Origin: PALSA-911 sp963743035
Lineage (GTDB): Bacteria; Pseudomonadota; Alphaproteobacteria; Acetobacterales; Acetobacteraceae
Assembly (NCBI GenBank): GCA_963743035.1
Contig: CAVUOB010000002.1
Span: 310,001 to 374,000, forward strand
Reading direction: 5' to 3'
DNA: 64,000 bases
This document shows, piece by piece, positions 9,406 through 17,338 of the stretch (the first letter of the stretch is position 1; each line of letters begins with the position of its first letter). The notes under the pieces were generated by a model. That model was not told the DNA's origin. It ran no database searches and worked only from the letters and a program-made list of their open reading frames with translations. A program made the position numbers and the translations under genes.

Positions 9406-10161
9406 TTACGCCGGCCAGGTATCCGTGGTCCTGGCCGCTTCGGCGAGCCAGGTGCGGACCGCGGTGGGGTCCTTGAAGGCGTCGCCGACACGCAGGCCGG
9501 CGCCGCCCATGGCGCGCGCCACCGCCATCCCGTCCTCGTCGGTCACGTCGTCGCCGATGAAGATCGGCAGGCGGCCGGCGAAGGGTGGGCGGGCCATCAG
9601 GGCGGTCACCGCCGTGCCCTTGTCTGCGCCGCGCGGCTTGATCTCCCAGGCCTTGCGCGCCTGCATCAGGGCGAAGGACTCGGACGTATCGACCAGCGCC
9701 GCCAGTTCGGCGCGCAGCCGGGGACCAAGGGTTGGCACGGCGCGGTAATGCAGCACGAAGCCGCGCTCCTTGCGTTCCAGCAGCACGCCGGGATGGGAAG
9801 CGGCGATGCGTTCCGCCGCTGCCAACCAGGCGGGCGGGGCGCTCGGCAGCGGCACCCGTTCCAGGGCTGCGCCGGGGGCGTAGCGGGTGGCCCCGCCATG
9901 TTCGCCGGCGACGGCGGTGGGGATGGCGTGCAGCAGCGCGTCCACCTGCGCCACCGGCCGGCCGCTGATCACCGCCAGCGCCCCGCCCAGCCGCGCCGTC
10001 AGGCCGCGCAGGGCATCGAGCAGGGCAGGGGGCACCACCACGCTGTCCGGGGTGGGGGCGATGTCGAGCAGGGTGCCGTCCAGATCCAGCAGCAGCGCCG
10101 CCCGATCCGGCGGGGGCAGGGAGGCGGCCTGGAGAGGGGACATCACCGCAGGCGCCGTCAC
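9406..10161 (-). CDS. otsB: Trehalose-6-phosphate phosphatase
   Basis: A HAD-superfamily phosphatase converting trehalose 6-phosphate to trehalose. Seen in the 251 residues: HAD motif I LLLDLDGTLLDI (both catalytic Asp), motif II region AVISGRP, a Lys in AWEIKPRGADKG and motif IV FIGDDVTDEDGM. No trehalose-phosphate synthase (otsA) lies beside it. It overlaps the stop codon of the upstream DUF2155 gene by four bases. Confidence 0.93.
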   Translation of the reverse strand: MTAPAVMSPLQAASLPPPDRAALLLDLDGTLLDIAPTPDSVVVPPALLDALRGLTARLGGALAVISGRPVAQVDALLHAIPTAVAGEHGGATRYAPGAALERVPLPSAPPAWLAAAERIAASHPGVLLERKERGFVLHYRAVPTLGPRLRAELAALVDTSESFALMQARKAWEIKPRGADKGTAVTALMARPPFAGRLPIFIGDDVTDEDGMAVARAMGGAGLRVGDAFKDPTAVRTWLAEAARTTDTWPA

Positions 10162-10730
10162 CGGCAGCCTGTGACCCGGATGTCGAACACCGGATGCTGC
10201 AGCATCGACAGCGCGGGCTCGCCAGCGAACATCCAGCCGCGGAAATTCGTGCTCTCGTTGCTGCTATCGGTGATCGAGAGGAAGGCCGCCGCATCCTGCG
10301 GGTAGTTCGGCGGCCGCACCAGGCAGGCCTGCACGCTGATGTGCAGCGTGCCGTACTGCACCTGCTCGCCGATTTTCGCGCTCAGCGTGGCGTGGCGGGC
10401 GTTCACCTTGTCAAGCGCCTGGAGCTCGGCAACGCCCTTCGGCACCCAGCCGGGCGGGGGCGTGGGGGGCGTTTCGGGCAATGCCGGCTGCGCGGGATCG
10501 GTTGGCGATTGGGGGTTCTGCGCCTGGGGCGCTCCCGGGGACGCTCCCTGGGGCGGGACCTGAAGCGGTTGGGCTTGAGGCGCCGGAACCTGAAGCGCCG
10601 GAACCTGAAGCGCCGGAACCTGAAGCGCCGGAACCTGAAGCGGTTGAGCCTGGGCCGAGGCCTGGGCCCGGACCGTGGCCGGCGCCAGCCCGGCCGCGGC
10701 CAGGAACAGCACGAACGGGAGTGAACGCAT
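10158..10730 (-). CDS. DUF2155 domain protein with signal peptide and Pro/Gln-rich repeat region
   Basis: The 190-residue protein has a Sec signal peptide (MRSLPFVLFLAAAGLAPATVRAQ), then a low-complexity Pro/Gln/Val/Leu-rich segment (about residues 30-85) encoded by 15-bp tandem repeats, then the C-terminal DUF2155 domain (LDKVNARHATLSAKIGEQVQYGTLHI…CLVRPPNYPQDAAAFLSI…FRGWMFAGEPALSMLQHPVFDI). DUF2155 proteins are alphaproteobacterial envelope proteins of unknown role, often near mlaD or aat. Its ATG overlaps the stop of the preceding 73-residue gene (TGATG), and its own end overlaps otsB. Confidence 0.88.
   Translation of the reverse strand: MRSLPFVLFLAAAGLAPATVRAQASAQAQPLQVPALQVPALQVPALQVPAPQAQPLQVPPQGASPGAPQAQNPQSPTDPAQPALPETPPTPPPGWVPKGVAELQALDKVNARHATLSAKIGEQVQYGTLHISVQACLVRPPNYPQDAAAFLSITDSSNESTNFRGWMFAGEPALSMLQHPVFDIRVTGCR
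10576..10635 (-). repeat. Four 15-bp tandem repeats inside the DUF2155 gene
   Basis: Four units of TGAAGCGCCGGAACC (+ strand; the first has one change), preceded and followed by degenerate units containing TGAAGCGG. On the coding strand each encodes a five-residue QVPAL unit. The period is a multiple of three, so copy-number change preserves the frame. Confidence 0.9.
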
Positions 10731-10951
10731 CAACGTCCGGCGGGCCGCTTCGGGCTCTCCAGCCCGGCCACCGTATCGGCCAGGATGCGGCGCATCGCCT
10801 GCTCGTCCACGCCCATCAGCACAGCATCCTCGAACGCGTCCTGCAGGGTCTGCACCAACTCGGCGTGGTTTTCCTCCAGCACCCGCAGCTTCTCCCGGCA
10901 CGAGACCGGGGCGCCATCCTCCTGCGGCCAGATTTTCGGGATTGCTGTCAT
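10730..10951 (-). CDS. Small conserved hypothetical protein (73 aa)
   Basis: A 73-residue, mostly helical, charged protein (PVSCREKLRVLEENHAELVQTLQDAFEDAVLMGVDEQAMRRIL) without a signal peptide or membrane segment. It sits between mlaD (10 bp upstream) and the DUF2155 gene (start and stop codons overlap), which supports its being real and co-translated. I do not recognise a named family. Confidence 0.7.
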   Translation of the reverse strand: MTAIPKIWPQEDGAPVSCREKLRVLEENHAELVQTLQDAFEDAVLMGVDEQAMRRILADTVAGLESPKRPAGR

Positions 10952-10961
10952 GTTGCGGCGG

Positions 10962-11450
10962 TCATTTCGGGGCTGCGGACGGTTCCGGCTTCACGGCGTT
11001 CACCATGCTGGTCACGCTGAAGATGAACTTGCCCAGCAATTGTTCAAGACTGACCGAGGACTGGGTGATGGTGATCGTCCCGCCCGGCTTCAGCATAGTG
11101 GTGTCCCCGCCCGGCGTCAGCGACAGGAACTTGCCGCCGAGCAGCCCGTCGCTGGTCACTTCCGCGCTGCTGTCCTTGGGCAGCTGGATGGTGTCCTGCA
11201 CCGTCAGCGTCACCACCGCCAGATAGCTCTTCGGGTCGATTTCCGCATCGCTGACGCTGCCCACCTTGACGCCGGCCATGCGCACATCGGAGCCCACGGT
11301 CAGCCCGTCGATGTGGTCGAACCTGGCGATCAGCCTATAGCCGGAGGTGGTGGTGCGGCCGGAATGGGCGACGGCATAGCCGAGGAAGCCGGCCGCGAGC
11401 AGCAGGATGGCAGCCCCGGTCAGTAGTTCCGCGGCACTGTGGCGGGCCAT
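10962..11450 (-). CDS. mlaD: MlaD/MCE-domain lipid transport protein
   Basis: Periplasmic lipid-binding subunit of the Mla phospholipid transport system. The 162-residue protein has one N-terminal membrane anchor (AAILLLAAGFLGYAV, residues 12-27) and one MCE domain (YRLIARFDHIDGLTVGSDVRMAGVKVGSV…SDGLLGGKFLSLTPGG). The other mla genes (ATPase and permease) are not adjacent. It is encoded 9 bp after NDUFA12 on the same strand, an arrangement common in alphaproteobacteria. Confidence 0.92.
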   Translation of the reverse strand: MARHSAAELLTGAAILLLAAGFLGYAVAHSGRTTTSGYRLIARFDHIDGLTVGSDVRMAGVKVGSVSDAEIDPKSYLAVVTLTVQDTIQLPKDSSAEVTSDGLLGGKFLSLTPGGDTTMLKPGGTITITQSSVSLEQLLGKFIFSVTSMVNAVKPEPSAAPK

Positions 11451-11459
11451 CGGCGGGTC

Positions 11460-11813
11460 CTAGCTACCGGGCGTCCAGGATTCGTAGTCGCCGGTCGCCC
11501 GTGCCCGCTGCCCGCCCTCGTAGTCGTGGCCCGGCGGGCGGTAGCTCTCCGCCGTGCCTGTCGCGTTGGCGAGGTGCGGCTTCTGCCACGGCTTGTGGCT
11601 GTTGGCCGGCAACGGCTCGTCGGTGGTGTAGTGCAACCAGGAATGCCATTCCGGCGGCACCGCGGTGGCTTCCACCGGGCCGGCGAAATCCACCCAGCGG
11701 CGGGAGCGGCCCTCCGCTGGCGGGCGGCGTTGCGTGTAATAGACATTGCCCGCGGCGTCGGAGCCGACGCGCCGGCCATGGAGCAGCGTGAAGATGCGGG
11801 TGCCGATGTTCAT
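11460..11813 (-). CDS. NADH:ubiquinone oxidoreductase accessory subunit, NDUFA12/B17.2 family
   Basis: A supernumerary complex I subunit found in alphaproteobacteria and mitochondria. The 117-residue protein carries the family pattern: GRRVGSDAAGNVYYTQ, RRWVDFAGPVEATAVPPEWHSWLHYTTDE, then KPWQKPHLANATGT and a terminal …YESWTPGS. I chose the ATG at 11811-11813, giving MNIGTRIFTLLHG. It heads the run NDUFA12-mlaD-hypothetical-DUF2155-otsB on the minus strand. Confidence 0.95.
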   Translation of the reverse strand: MNIGTRIFTLLHGRRVGSDAAGNVYYTQRRPPAEGRSRRWVDFAGPVEATAVPPEWHSWLHYTTDEPLPANSHKPWQKPHLANATGTAESYRPPGHDYEGGQRARATGDYESWTPGS

Positions 11814-11953
11814 GGCGCAGATATACGCAGCCCTCGCGCCGCGGTCCACCACCTCTATGCTTTGTCTTTCATCCACAGGATTTTGTGCGCGGATGCGTTA
11901 TCGACCGCAAAATAGGCTTTTCGGGCCGGGGCTCCCGTCCTAGCATCCCGGTC

Positions 11954-13507
11954 ATGAAAATCCCCAAGACATGGCAGGGCGTGCGCATGCGGCGGCTCGC
12001 CCTGGGCGCCGATCCCGACCAGCCCGCCCGCGCGCTGACCCTGCCCGCCGGCTGGGACGATGCGGCCGCGGCGGCGCTGGCGGAACTGGCGCCCGGCACG
12101 GGTCCGGCCAGCCTCGCGGCGGCCGCCGAAGCCTGGATTCGCCCGATTGTCGAACGCGCCAAGCGCGCCGGCATCGAACTCCCGCTCCATGAGCGGCTGC
12201 ACGCGTTGCTGCTGCACCGGCAGGGTGCGCCCACCGATCCGATCTGGCACGGCCAAAGCGGCCCAGAGAGCGAAACAAAGAGCGAACCAGGGAGCGGAGT
12301 TGTACCCGGCTTCGTGTTCAACCTGCCGGGCTTCCTGGATCCGAATGGCGAGTTCGACGCCGGCGCCTTCGCCCAGGCGGTCGAGACCGGCACGGTCGCG
12401 CTGACCCTGGCCGTGCCGTCGGCGCGGCGCCTCGGCCTCGGCGTTGCCGATCTGGCCGGGCTGCTGGCCGCGCTGGGCCTGACCTATGGCGAGCCCGCCG
12501 GGCTGGATATCGCCCGCTTCATCGCCGCCATCCTGCGGTTTCGCGCGGAAGCCGCCTCCGCCGCCATGGCGGAGCTGTTCGGCGTTCTCGCCACCGCGAA
12601 GGACGCTCCGCCGCCGGCGGCATCTGGTGTCGTTCCCGGCCTGGCCGAAGCCGCGCAGGCCGCGTTCCTGGCCGCGCATCCGCCCGGGCAGCCCGCCCCG
12701 GGCCTGCGCCACGAAGCCCTGACCGCCATCGCGCCCCCGGGCGCCGCGGAGGCGCTGCTTGGCGCGGAGACCGGCGGCATCGCGCCGGCCTTCTCCCCGC
12801 TGGCGCAGTCCGGCGAGCTCAGCCGCGCCAGCCTGGCCTTCCTCGCCGCCCGCGGCATGTCGGCGCAGGCGGCGCTGGCGGCGATGCTGCGCGGAGAGCA
12901 TCCGTTGCCCGCCATGGATGCAACCGGCGCGGAGCACCGCGCCGTGCAGGATGCCGTGGCGCCTTATTTCGACGCGATGCCGGCGGCGCCCGAGATCCGA
13001 CCGGTTACCCGGCCGACGCCGCAACGCCGTTCGCTGCCCGCGCGCCGCGCCGGCTACACCCAGAAGGCGACGGTCGGCGGCCACAAATTGTTCCTGCGCA
13101 CCGGGGAATACGAGAACGGCGAGCTTGGCGAGATATTCGTCGCGCTGCACAAGGAAGGTGCCCCCTTCCGCGGCCTGATGGACAATTTCGCCGTCGCCGT
13201 CAGCCTGGGCCTGCAGAACGGCGTGCCGCTCGCGGCCTTCGTGGAGGCCTTCACCTTCACCCGCTTCGGCCCGGCCGGTGCGGTGGAGGGAGATCCCGCG
13301 GTGGCCAATGCCACCTCGTTGCTGGACTATGTGTTCCGCCATTTGGCATCGAACTATCTCGGCCGGCACGATATCCCCGAGGCCGAGCCGGAGGATGCCG
13401 ACACGCTCGGCGACGGCGCGCGGGATCGTGCGCCGCTGCTGCCGTTCGACCTGCCGGACACGGCGCCGCGCATCCGCCGCCGCGGATTGCGCCTGGTCGC
13501 GAAATAG
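11954..13507 (+). CDS. Ribonucleotide-reductase-like protein with C-terminal TSCPD domain, lacking the catalytic core
   Basis: A 517-residue protein. Its C-terminal ~130 residues (RRAGYTQKATVGGHKLFLRTGEYENG… to …DYVFRHLASNYLGRHD) closely follow the TSCPD domain at the end of B12-dependent ribonucleotide reductases (NrdJ). An internal stretch (VALTLAVPSARRLGLGVADLAGLLAALGLTYG…ARFIAAILRFRAEAASAAMAEL) resembles the final helices of the NrdJ barrel. The adenosylcobalamin-binding part, active-site cysteines and substrate loops of a true reductase are absent, because the gene starts after them. The first ~120 residues match nothing I know. It is not obviously an assembly truncation: 140 bp of non-coding DNA precedes the ATG. 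The role is unknown; a nucleotide-binding or regulatory paralogue is possible. An ATG at 11885 is a less likely start. Confidence 0.75.
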   Translation: MKIPKTWQGVRMRRLALGADPDQPARALTLPAGWDDAAAAALAELAPGTGPASLAAAAEAWIRPIVERAKRAGIELPLHERLHALLLHRQGAPTDPIWHGQSGPESETKSEPGSGVVPGFVFNLPGFLDPNGEFDAGAFAQAVETGTVALTLAVPSARRLGLGVADLAGLLAALGLTYGEPAGLDIARFIAAILRFRAEAASAAMAELFGVLATAKDAPPPAASGVVPGLAEAAQAAFLAAHPPGQPAPGLRHEALTAIAPPGAAEALLGAETGGIAPAFSPLAQSGELSRASLAFLAARGMSAQAALAAMLRGEHPLPAMDATGAEHRAVQDAVAPYFDAMPAAPEIRPVTRPTPQRRSLPARRAGYTQKATVGGHKLFLRTGEYENGELGEIFVALHKEGAPFRGLMDNFAVAVSLGLQNGVPLAAFVEAFTFTRFGPAGAVEGDPAVANATSLLDYVFRHLASNYLGRHDIPEAEPEDADTLGDGARDRAPLLPFDLPDTAPRIRRRGLRLVAK

Positions 13508-13530
13508 CCGAGGAGAACCGGGTCTTCACC

Positions 13531-13554
13531 CTCTCCCCCGCCTACGGGGGAGAG
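13531..13554. repeat. CTCTCCCC…GGGGAGAG extragenic palindrome
   Basis: Stem CTCTCCCC/GGGGAGAG around CGCCTACG, lying between the RNR-like gene and ridA. The same palindrome type recurs at 15526, 20457, 20517 and, degenerate, 50957. It could act as a terminator-like hairpin, but no T-run follows. Confidence 0.8.
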
Positions 13555-13625
13555 GAGGTGTTTCCCTGGTGGGCGCTGAGATCGCGTCGCCAAAGTTGTT
13601 CCATGCCAGTCACAGGAGCTTTTTG

Positions 13626-14093
13626 ATGGCCGGAAAGATCGAGACCAAGCTGGCGGAGCTCGGCATCACCCTGCCAAGCCCGATGGCGCCGATCGCCAAT
13701 TACGTGCCGTTCGTCCAGACCGGCAATCTGGTGGTGATCTCCGGCCAGATCCCGGCGCGGGACGGCAAGGTCGCCTACGTCGGCAAGATCAGCCAGGGCA
13801 TGTCGATCAATGACGGCCAGGACGCCGCGCGGCTGTGCTTCATCAACGTCCTGGTGCATCTGAAGGCGGCCTGCGGCGGCAATCTGGACCGGGTGCGCCG
13901 TGTCGTCCGGCTCGGCGGCTTCATCGCCGCGCCGCCGGATTTCACCGCCCATGCCCAGGTGATGAACGGCGCGTCCGACCTGGCGGTGGCGGTGTTCGGC
14001 GAGGCCGGCAAGCACGCCCGCAGCACCATCGGCGTGCCGTCTTTGCCGGCGGACGCGCTGGTCGAGGTCGAGGGGCTGTTCGAGGTCGACTGA
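13626..14093 (+). CDS. RidA/YjgF/YER057c/UK114 family protein
   Basis: RidA-family proteins hydrolyse reactive enamine/imine intermediates, though many paralogues have other roles. The 155-residue protein is of the longer YjgF-like subgroup: FVQTGNLVVISGQIPARDGK, INVLVHLKAACGGNLDRVRRVVRLGGFIAA, HAQVMNGASDLAVAVFGEAGKHARSTIGVPSLPADALVEVEGLFEV. The canonical RidA active-site Arg corresponds to the R of HARSTIGV. Start ATG at 13626 follows CAGGAG. Confidence 0.93.
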   Translation: MAGKIETKLAELGITLPSPMAPIANYVPFVQTGNLVVISGQIPARDGKVAYVGKISQGMSINDGQDAARLCFINVLVHLKAACGGNLDRVRRVVRLGGFIAAPPDFTAHAQVMNGASDLAVAVFGEAGKHARSTIGVPSLPADALVEVEGLFEVD

Positions 14094-14142
14094 CCCAGTC
14101 CGACGCCCTAGTCTGGCGGGCCTGCTCCCAGCATAGGCAAGC

Positions 14143-15306
14143 ATGCCCGACGGTTCGGAAAAGCTGACCCTGACCCTGCATCCCCGCATCGCCGAGATCG
14201 ATGCGGCGGACTGGGATGCCTGCGCCGGCGACGGCAACCCGTTCGTCAGCCACGCCTTCCTCGGCGCGATGGAGGATAGCGGCTCGGCCGGCCCGCGCAC
14301 CGGCTGGCTGCCGCAGCACGCGGCGCTGCGCGATGAAGCCGGCGCGGTCGTCGCGGTCGCGCCGATGTACGCGAAATCGCACAGCTACGGCGAATACGTG
14401 TTCGACCACGGCTGGGCCAACGCGTTCGAGCGCGCCGGCGGGGACTACTACCCGAAGCTCCAGGTCGCCGCCCCGTTCAGCCCGGTGCCGGGGCCGCGCC
14501 TGCTGCGCCGTCCGGACGCCGGCATCTCCATCGAAGGCCTGGGCAGCGCGCTGGTGCAGGCCTGCCGGCAGCTCCGGCTGTCCTCGATCCATGTCACGTT
14601 CTGCACCGAGGCGGAGTGGGACGCGCTCGGCCAGGCGGGCTGGCTGCAGCGGCTGGGCATGCAGTTCCATTGGGAGAACGCCGGCTATTCGACGTTCGAC
14701 GATTTCCTTGCGGCCCTGTCCTCGCGCAAGCGCAAGGTGCTGCGGCGCGAGCGGCGGGACGCCAATGCCTGCGGCCTCGATTTCCACGCGCTGACCGGCG
14801 CGGACATCCGGGAACGCCATTGGGATGCGTTCTACCGCTTCTACCAGGGCACCGTGGACCGGAAATGGGGCTCGGCCTACCTGACGCGGGAGTTCTTCTC
14901 CCTGCTGTCCGAGCGGCTCGGCGACAAGGTGGTGCTGATGCTGGCCGAGAACGGCGGCAAGCCGGTGGCCGGGGCGTTGAACCTGGTCGGGGCGGATACG
15001 CTGTACGGCCGCAACTGGGGCTGTCGGGGCGACTGGCCGTTCCTGCATTTCGAGCTCTGCTACTACCGCGCCATCGATTGGGCGATCGCGCATGGGCTGA
15101 AGCGGGTGGAGGCCGGCGCGCAGGGGCAGCACAAGATCCAGCGCGGCTATCTGCCGCAGCCCACCTATTCCGCGCATTGGATCGCCAATGCCGGCTTCGC
15201 CCGGGCGGTGAGCAATTTCCTGGCGGAGGAACGGCCGGAGATCCGCGCCCAGATGGCCGCGCTGGCGGAGCAATCGCCGTTCCGCCGTGCCGGGGATACG
15301 GACTGA
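14143..15306 (+). CDS. FemAB/GNAT-type acyltransferase family protein (DUF482-like)
   Basis: A 387-residue protein of the peptidogalycan-biosynthesis/DUF482 group, which has a FemAB-like double GNAT fold. Recognised segments: NPFVSHAFLGAMEDSGSAG near the N-terminus, APMYAKSHSYGEYVFDHGWANAFER, LSSRKRKVLRRERRDANACGLDF and ARGRNWGC-like GRNWGCRGDWPFLHFELCYYRAIDWAIAHGLKRVEAGAQGQHKIQRGY. Acceptor and donor are unknown. It is followed 11 bp later by the damaged EamA gene, suggesting one transcript. Confidence 0.85.
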   Translation: MPDGSEKLTLTLHPRIAEIDAADWDACAGDGNPFVSHAFLGAMEDSGSAGPRTGWLPQHAALRDEAGAVVAVAPMYAKSHSYGEYVFDHGWANAFERAGGDYYPKLQVAAPFSPVPGPRLLRRPDAGISIEGLGSALVQACRQLRLSSIHVTFCTEAEWDALGQAGWLQRLGMQFHWENAGYSTFDDFLAALSSRKRKVLRRERRDANACGLDFHALTGADIRERHWDAFYRFYQGTVDRKWGSAYLTREFFSLLSERLGDKVVLMLAENGGKPVAGALNLVGADTLYGRNWGCRGDWPFLHFELCYYRAIDWAIAHGLKRVEAGAQGQHKIQRGYLPQPTYSAHWIANAGFARAVSNFLAEERPEIRAQMAALAEQSPFRRAGDTD

Positions 15307-15317
15307 CCGGGCGGACC

Positions 15318-16271
15318 ATGTTCGTAGATCCACGGGTTTGGGCCTGCGCCCAGTTGGCGCTGGCCATGATGCTGGTCGGCGCCAACGTGGCGGTGGCGCG
15401 GGTGCTGGCCGGCGCGCTGCCGATCCCGGTGATCCTGTTCCTGCGTTGCGCACTGGCAAGCTTGGTGCTGCTGCCCTTTATCTTTTGCGTTCCGGCTCGG
15501 GAAGGCGACACATCCCCCTCGCCCGCCCTCTCCCCCGGAGGCGGGGGAGGGAAGGAAGAGGTGATGGGCCGGCCCTGGCATTCCCCCCGCTGCCGCTGGC
15601 CGGGAACCTGGCTTTGCAGGCGGCGCTGGGCACGCTGCTCTACAACATCGCCCTGCTGGCCGGGCTGCGCCGTACCGGCGCGCTGGAGGGCGGGCTGGTG
15701 CTGGCCGGCCTGCCGGCGGTGGTGGCGGTCGGTGCCTGGGCGCTGCTGCGCGAGCGGCTGGCGCCGCGGCGCTGGGCGGCGGTAGGGCTCGCCGCGCTGG
15801 CGATGGCGGCGCTGACGCTGGGGCGCAACGGCGGTACGGGCGGCAGCCTGGCCGGCGACGCGCTGGTCTTCCTGGCGGTCTGCGGCGAGGCGGCCTACGC
15901 GCTGCTGAGCAAGCGGATCGCCGGACAGTATGGGCGTGGTCCAGGCGACGTTCTGGATGCAGGTGTTCTCCGCCGCACTTCTGGCGCCGCTGGCGCTGCC
16001 GCTGCTGGACGGCCCAATGCTCGCGGGCATGGGCCGGACGATCGCCGGCCTGCTGGTGTTCCACAGCCTGACCGCCAGCGTGCTGAGCCTGCTGCTCTGG
16101 TACAACGGCTTGACGCGCGTATCGGCCAGCCTGGCCGGCATCTTCACCGTGTTCCTGCCCGCCACTGCCGCGGTGCTGGCGATCCTGGTGCTGAACGAGC
16201 AGCCGACCCTGGCCCATGCGGCGGCCCTGGCGCTGATGCTGCTGTCGATCCTGCTGGCGGGCCGGTCCTAA
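15318..16271 (+). pseudogene. EamA/DMT-family transporter, disrupted by a palindromic repeat and a frameshift
   Basis: A drug/metabolite-transporter-type protein with about ten predicted membrane helices. The N-terminal part (MFVDPRVWACAQLALAMMLVGANVAVARVLA…LLPFIF) reads in one frame to about 15485. A roughly 100-bp stretch holding a CCCTCTCCCCC…GGGGGAGGG palindrome (15526-15551) then intervenes, and the transporter resumes in another frame (LPLAGNLALQAALGTLLYNIALLAGLRRTGALEGG…). A second break, an extra base near 15929, precedes MGVVQATFWMQVFSAALLAPLALPL… through the stop at 16269-16271. Unlike single-base shifts elsewhere, the palindrome adds real sequence, so this copy is probably inactive. 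The stop overlaps the convergent DUF72 gene. Confidence 0.8.
15526..15551. repeat. CTCCCC-type palindrome inside the EamA gene
   Basis: CCCTC-TCCCCC, GGAGGC, GGGGGA-GGG: the same motif class that elsewhere in this window lies only between genes. Here it interrupts a coding frame between the second and third membrane segments. Confidence 0.85.
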
Positions 16272-17019
16272 TCCTTGACGCCGGATCCGCTCGATCAACG
16301 CCATGGCCGCCGCCGGCGCGCGGTGCTTGGCACCGGCGATCACGTAGGCGAAGACGCGGCGTTTCGCCGGCCTCGCCAGCGCCTTCAGCCGGCCGGCCCA
16401 TTCGTCCAGCTCCGCTTCGCTGTAGCCGGCCGGTTCCTGGTCGACAGTGCGTTGCAACCTGAGATAGACGTGATCGGCGGTGACCTCGTCATTCAGCGTT
16501 ACGCCGGGCTTGTCCAGGATCACCCGGGCGATGCCTCGCTCGCGCAGCAGGGCGGTTGCTTCCGGGCGTGCAGAAGCTCGCATGCGCGGCCTCCAGCGCG
16601 TGGCGCAGGGGCATTGCGTCCAGCGAGGGCGGCAGCAGGTCCAGGAACCGGGCCAGCTCGTCCGCGTCGAAGCGGCGGCCGGCCGGCAGCTGCCACAGGA
16701 TCGCGCCGAGCTTGTCGCCGAGCTCGGTCAGGCCCGACTGCAGGAAGCGCTCCACCGCCGGCTTTGCCTCCGCGGCGTCCTTGCGCTGTGCCGCGGCGCG
16801 GGCGGCCTTGACCGAGAACACGAAATCCTTCGGCGTCCCGTCATGCCAGGAGCGGAATACCTCCGGGGTCTGGGTGCGGTAGAAGGTGCCGTTGACCTCG
16901 GTCGAGGTCAGGTGCGACGCGGCGTAGGCGAGTTCCTCCGCCCGCGGCAGGCCCTTGGGATAGAACAGCCCGCGCCAGGGGGCGAAGTCCCAGCCGCCGA
17001 TGCCGATCCTGATCTTCAT
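16268..17019 (-). CDS. DUF72 family protein (YecE-like), frameshifted
   Basis: DUF72 proteins have a TIM-barrel fold and no settled function. The N-terminal part (MKIRIGIGGWDFAPWRGLFYPKGLPRAEELAYAASHLTSTEVNGTFY) is typical. At about 16565 one extra base moves the rest (EATALLRERGIARVILDKPGVTL…DHVYLRLQ…EWAGRLKALARPAKRRVFAYVIAG) into a second frame. A second slip just before the end seems needed to reach the TAG at 16268-16270; otherwise translation runs antisense through the EamA gene. The start at 17017-17019 follows GGAGAGGCGCGC. It lies directly downstream of the foldback element at 17045-17332. Confidence 0.85.
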
Positions 17020-17044
17020 GCGCGCCTCTCCTCCGTTGCGGGTC

Positions 17045-17332
17045 GGTTGCAAGGCAAGACCGGGGCCCCGCCCCAGACCCCGGCACGGTCCGGCGCGCGC
17101 CTTCGCGCGACGCGCTGCCCTGCACCCGTGAGGGGACCGTCGTCCCCTCAACCCGTCGGACTGGTTTGTTGGGAAGGGGGCCGCGACGTAGCCCATCAAC
17201 GGCTAAGACGGTTCGGCGCCCTTCCCAACAAACCAAACGGACAGGGGTCAAGGGGATGACCATCCCCTTGCGGGGTGGAGGGGCGGAGCCCTCCTGGGGT
17301 CTGGGGCAAAGCCCCAATCTTGTCTTGCAACC
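17045..17332. repeat. Foldback element, copy 1 (288 bp)
   Basis: A long imperfect inverted repeat. Its outer ends start GGTTGCAAG(G/A)CAAGA and continue through GGGGC…GCCCCAGACCCC (about 38 bp, few mismatches). Each arm is a chain of small hairpins of the GGGG-NNN-CCCC kind. The innermost arms are a perfect 16-bp pair, 17163-17178 and 17219-17234. A 40-bp core (17179-17218) contains GTAGCCCATCAACGGCT (17188-17204). The right end lies 6 bp from the CoA-transferase stop codon. See copy 2 (39811-40066) and the half copy (49509-49600). No open reading frame of its own. Confidence 0.9.
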
Positions 17333-17338
17333 GGCCCA

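Noticed and set aside
11860..11900. Possible DnaA box (TCATCCACA) and replication origin
   Set aside because: Only one near match, no AT-rich region or origin-linked gene nearby.
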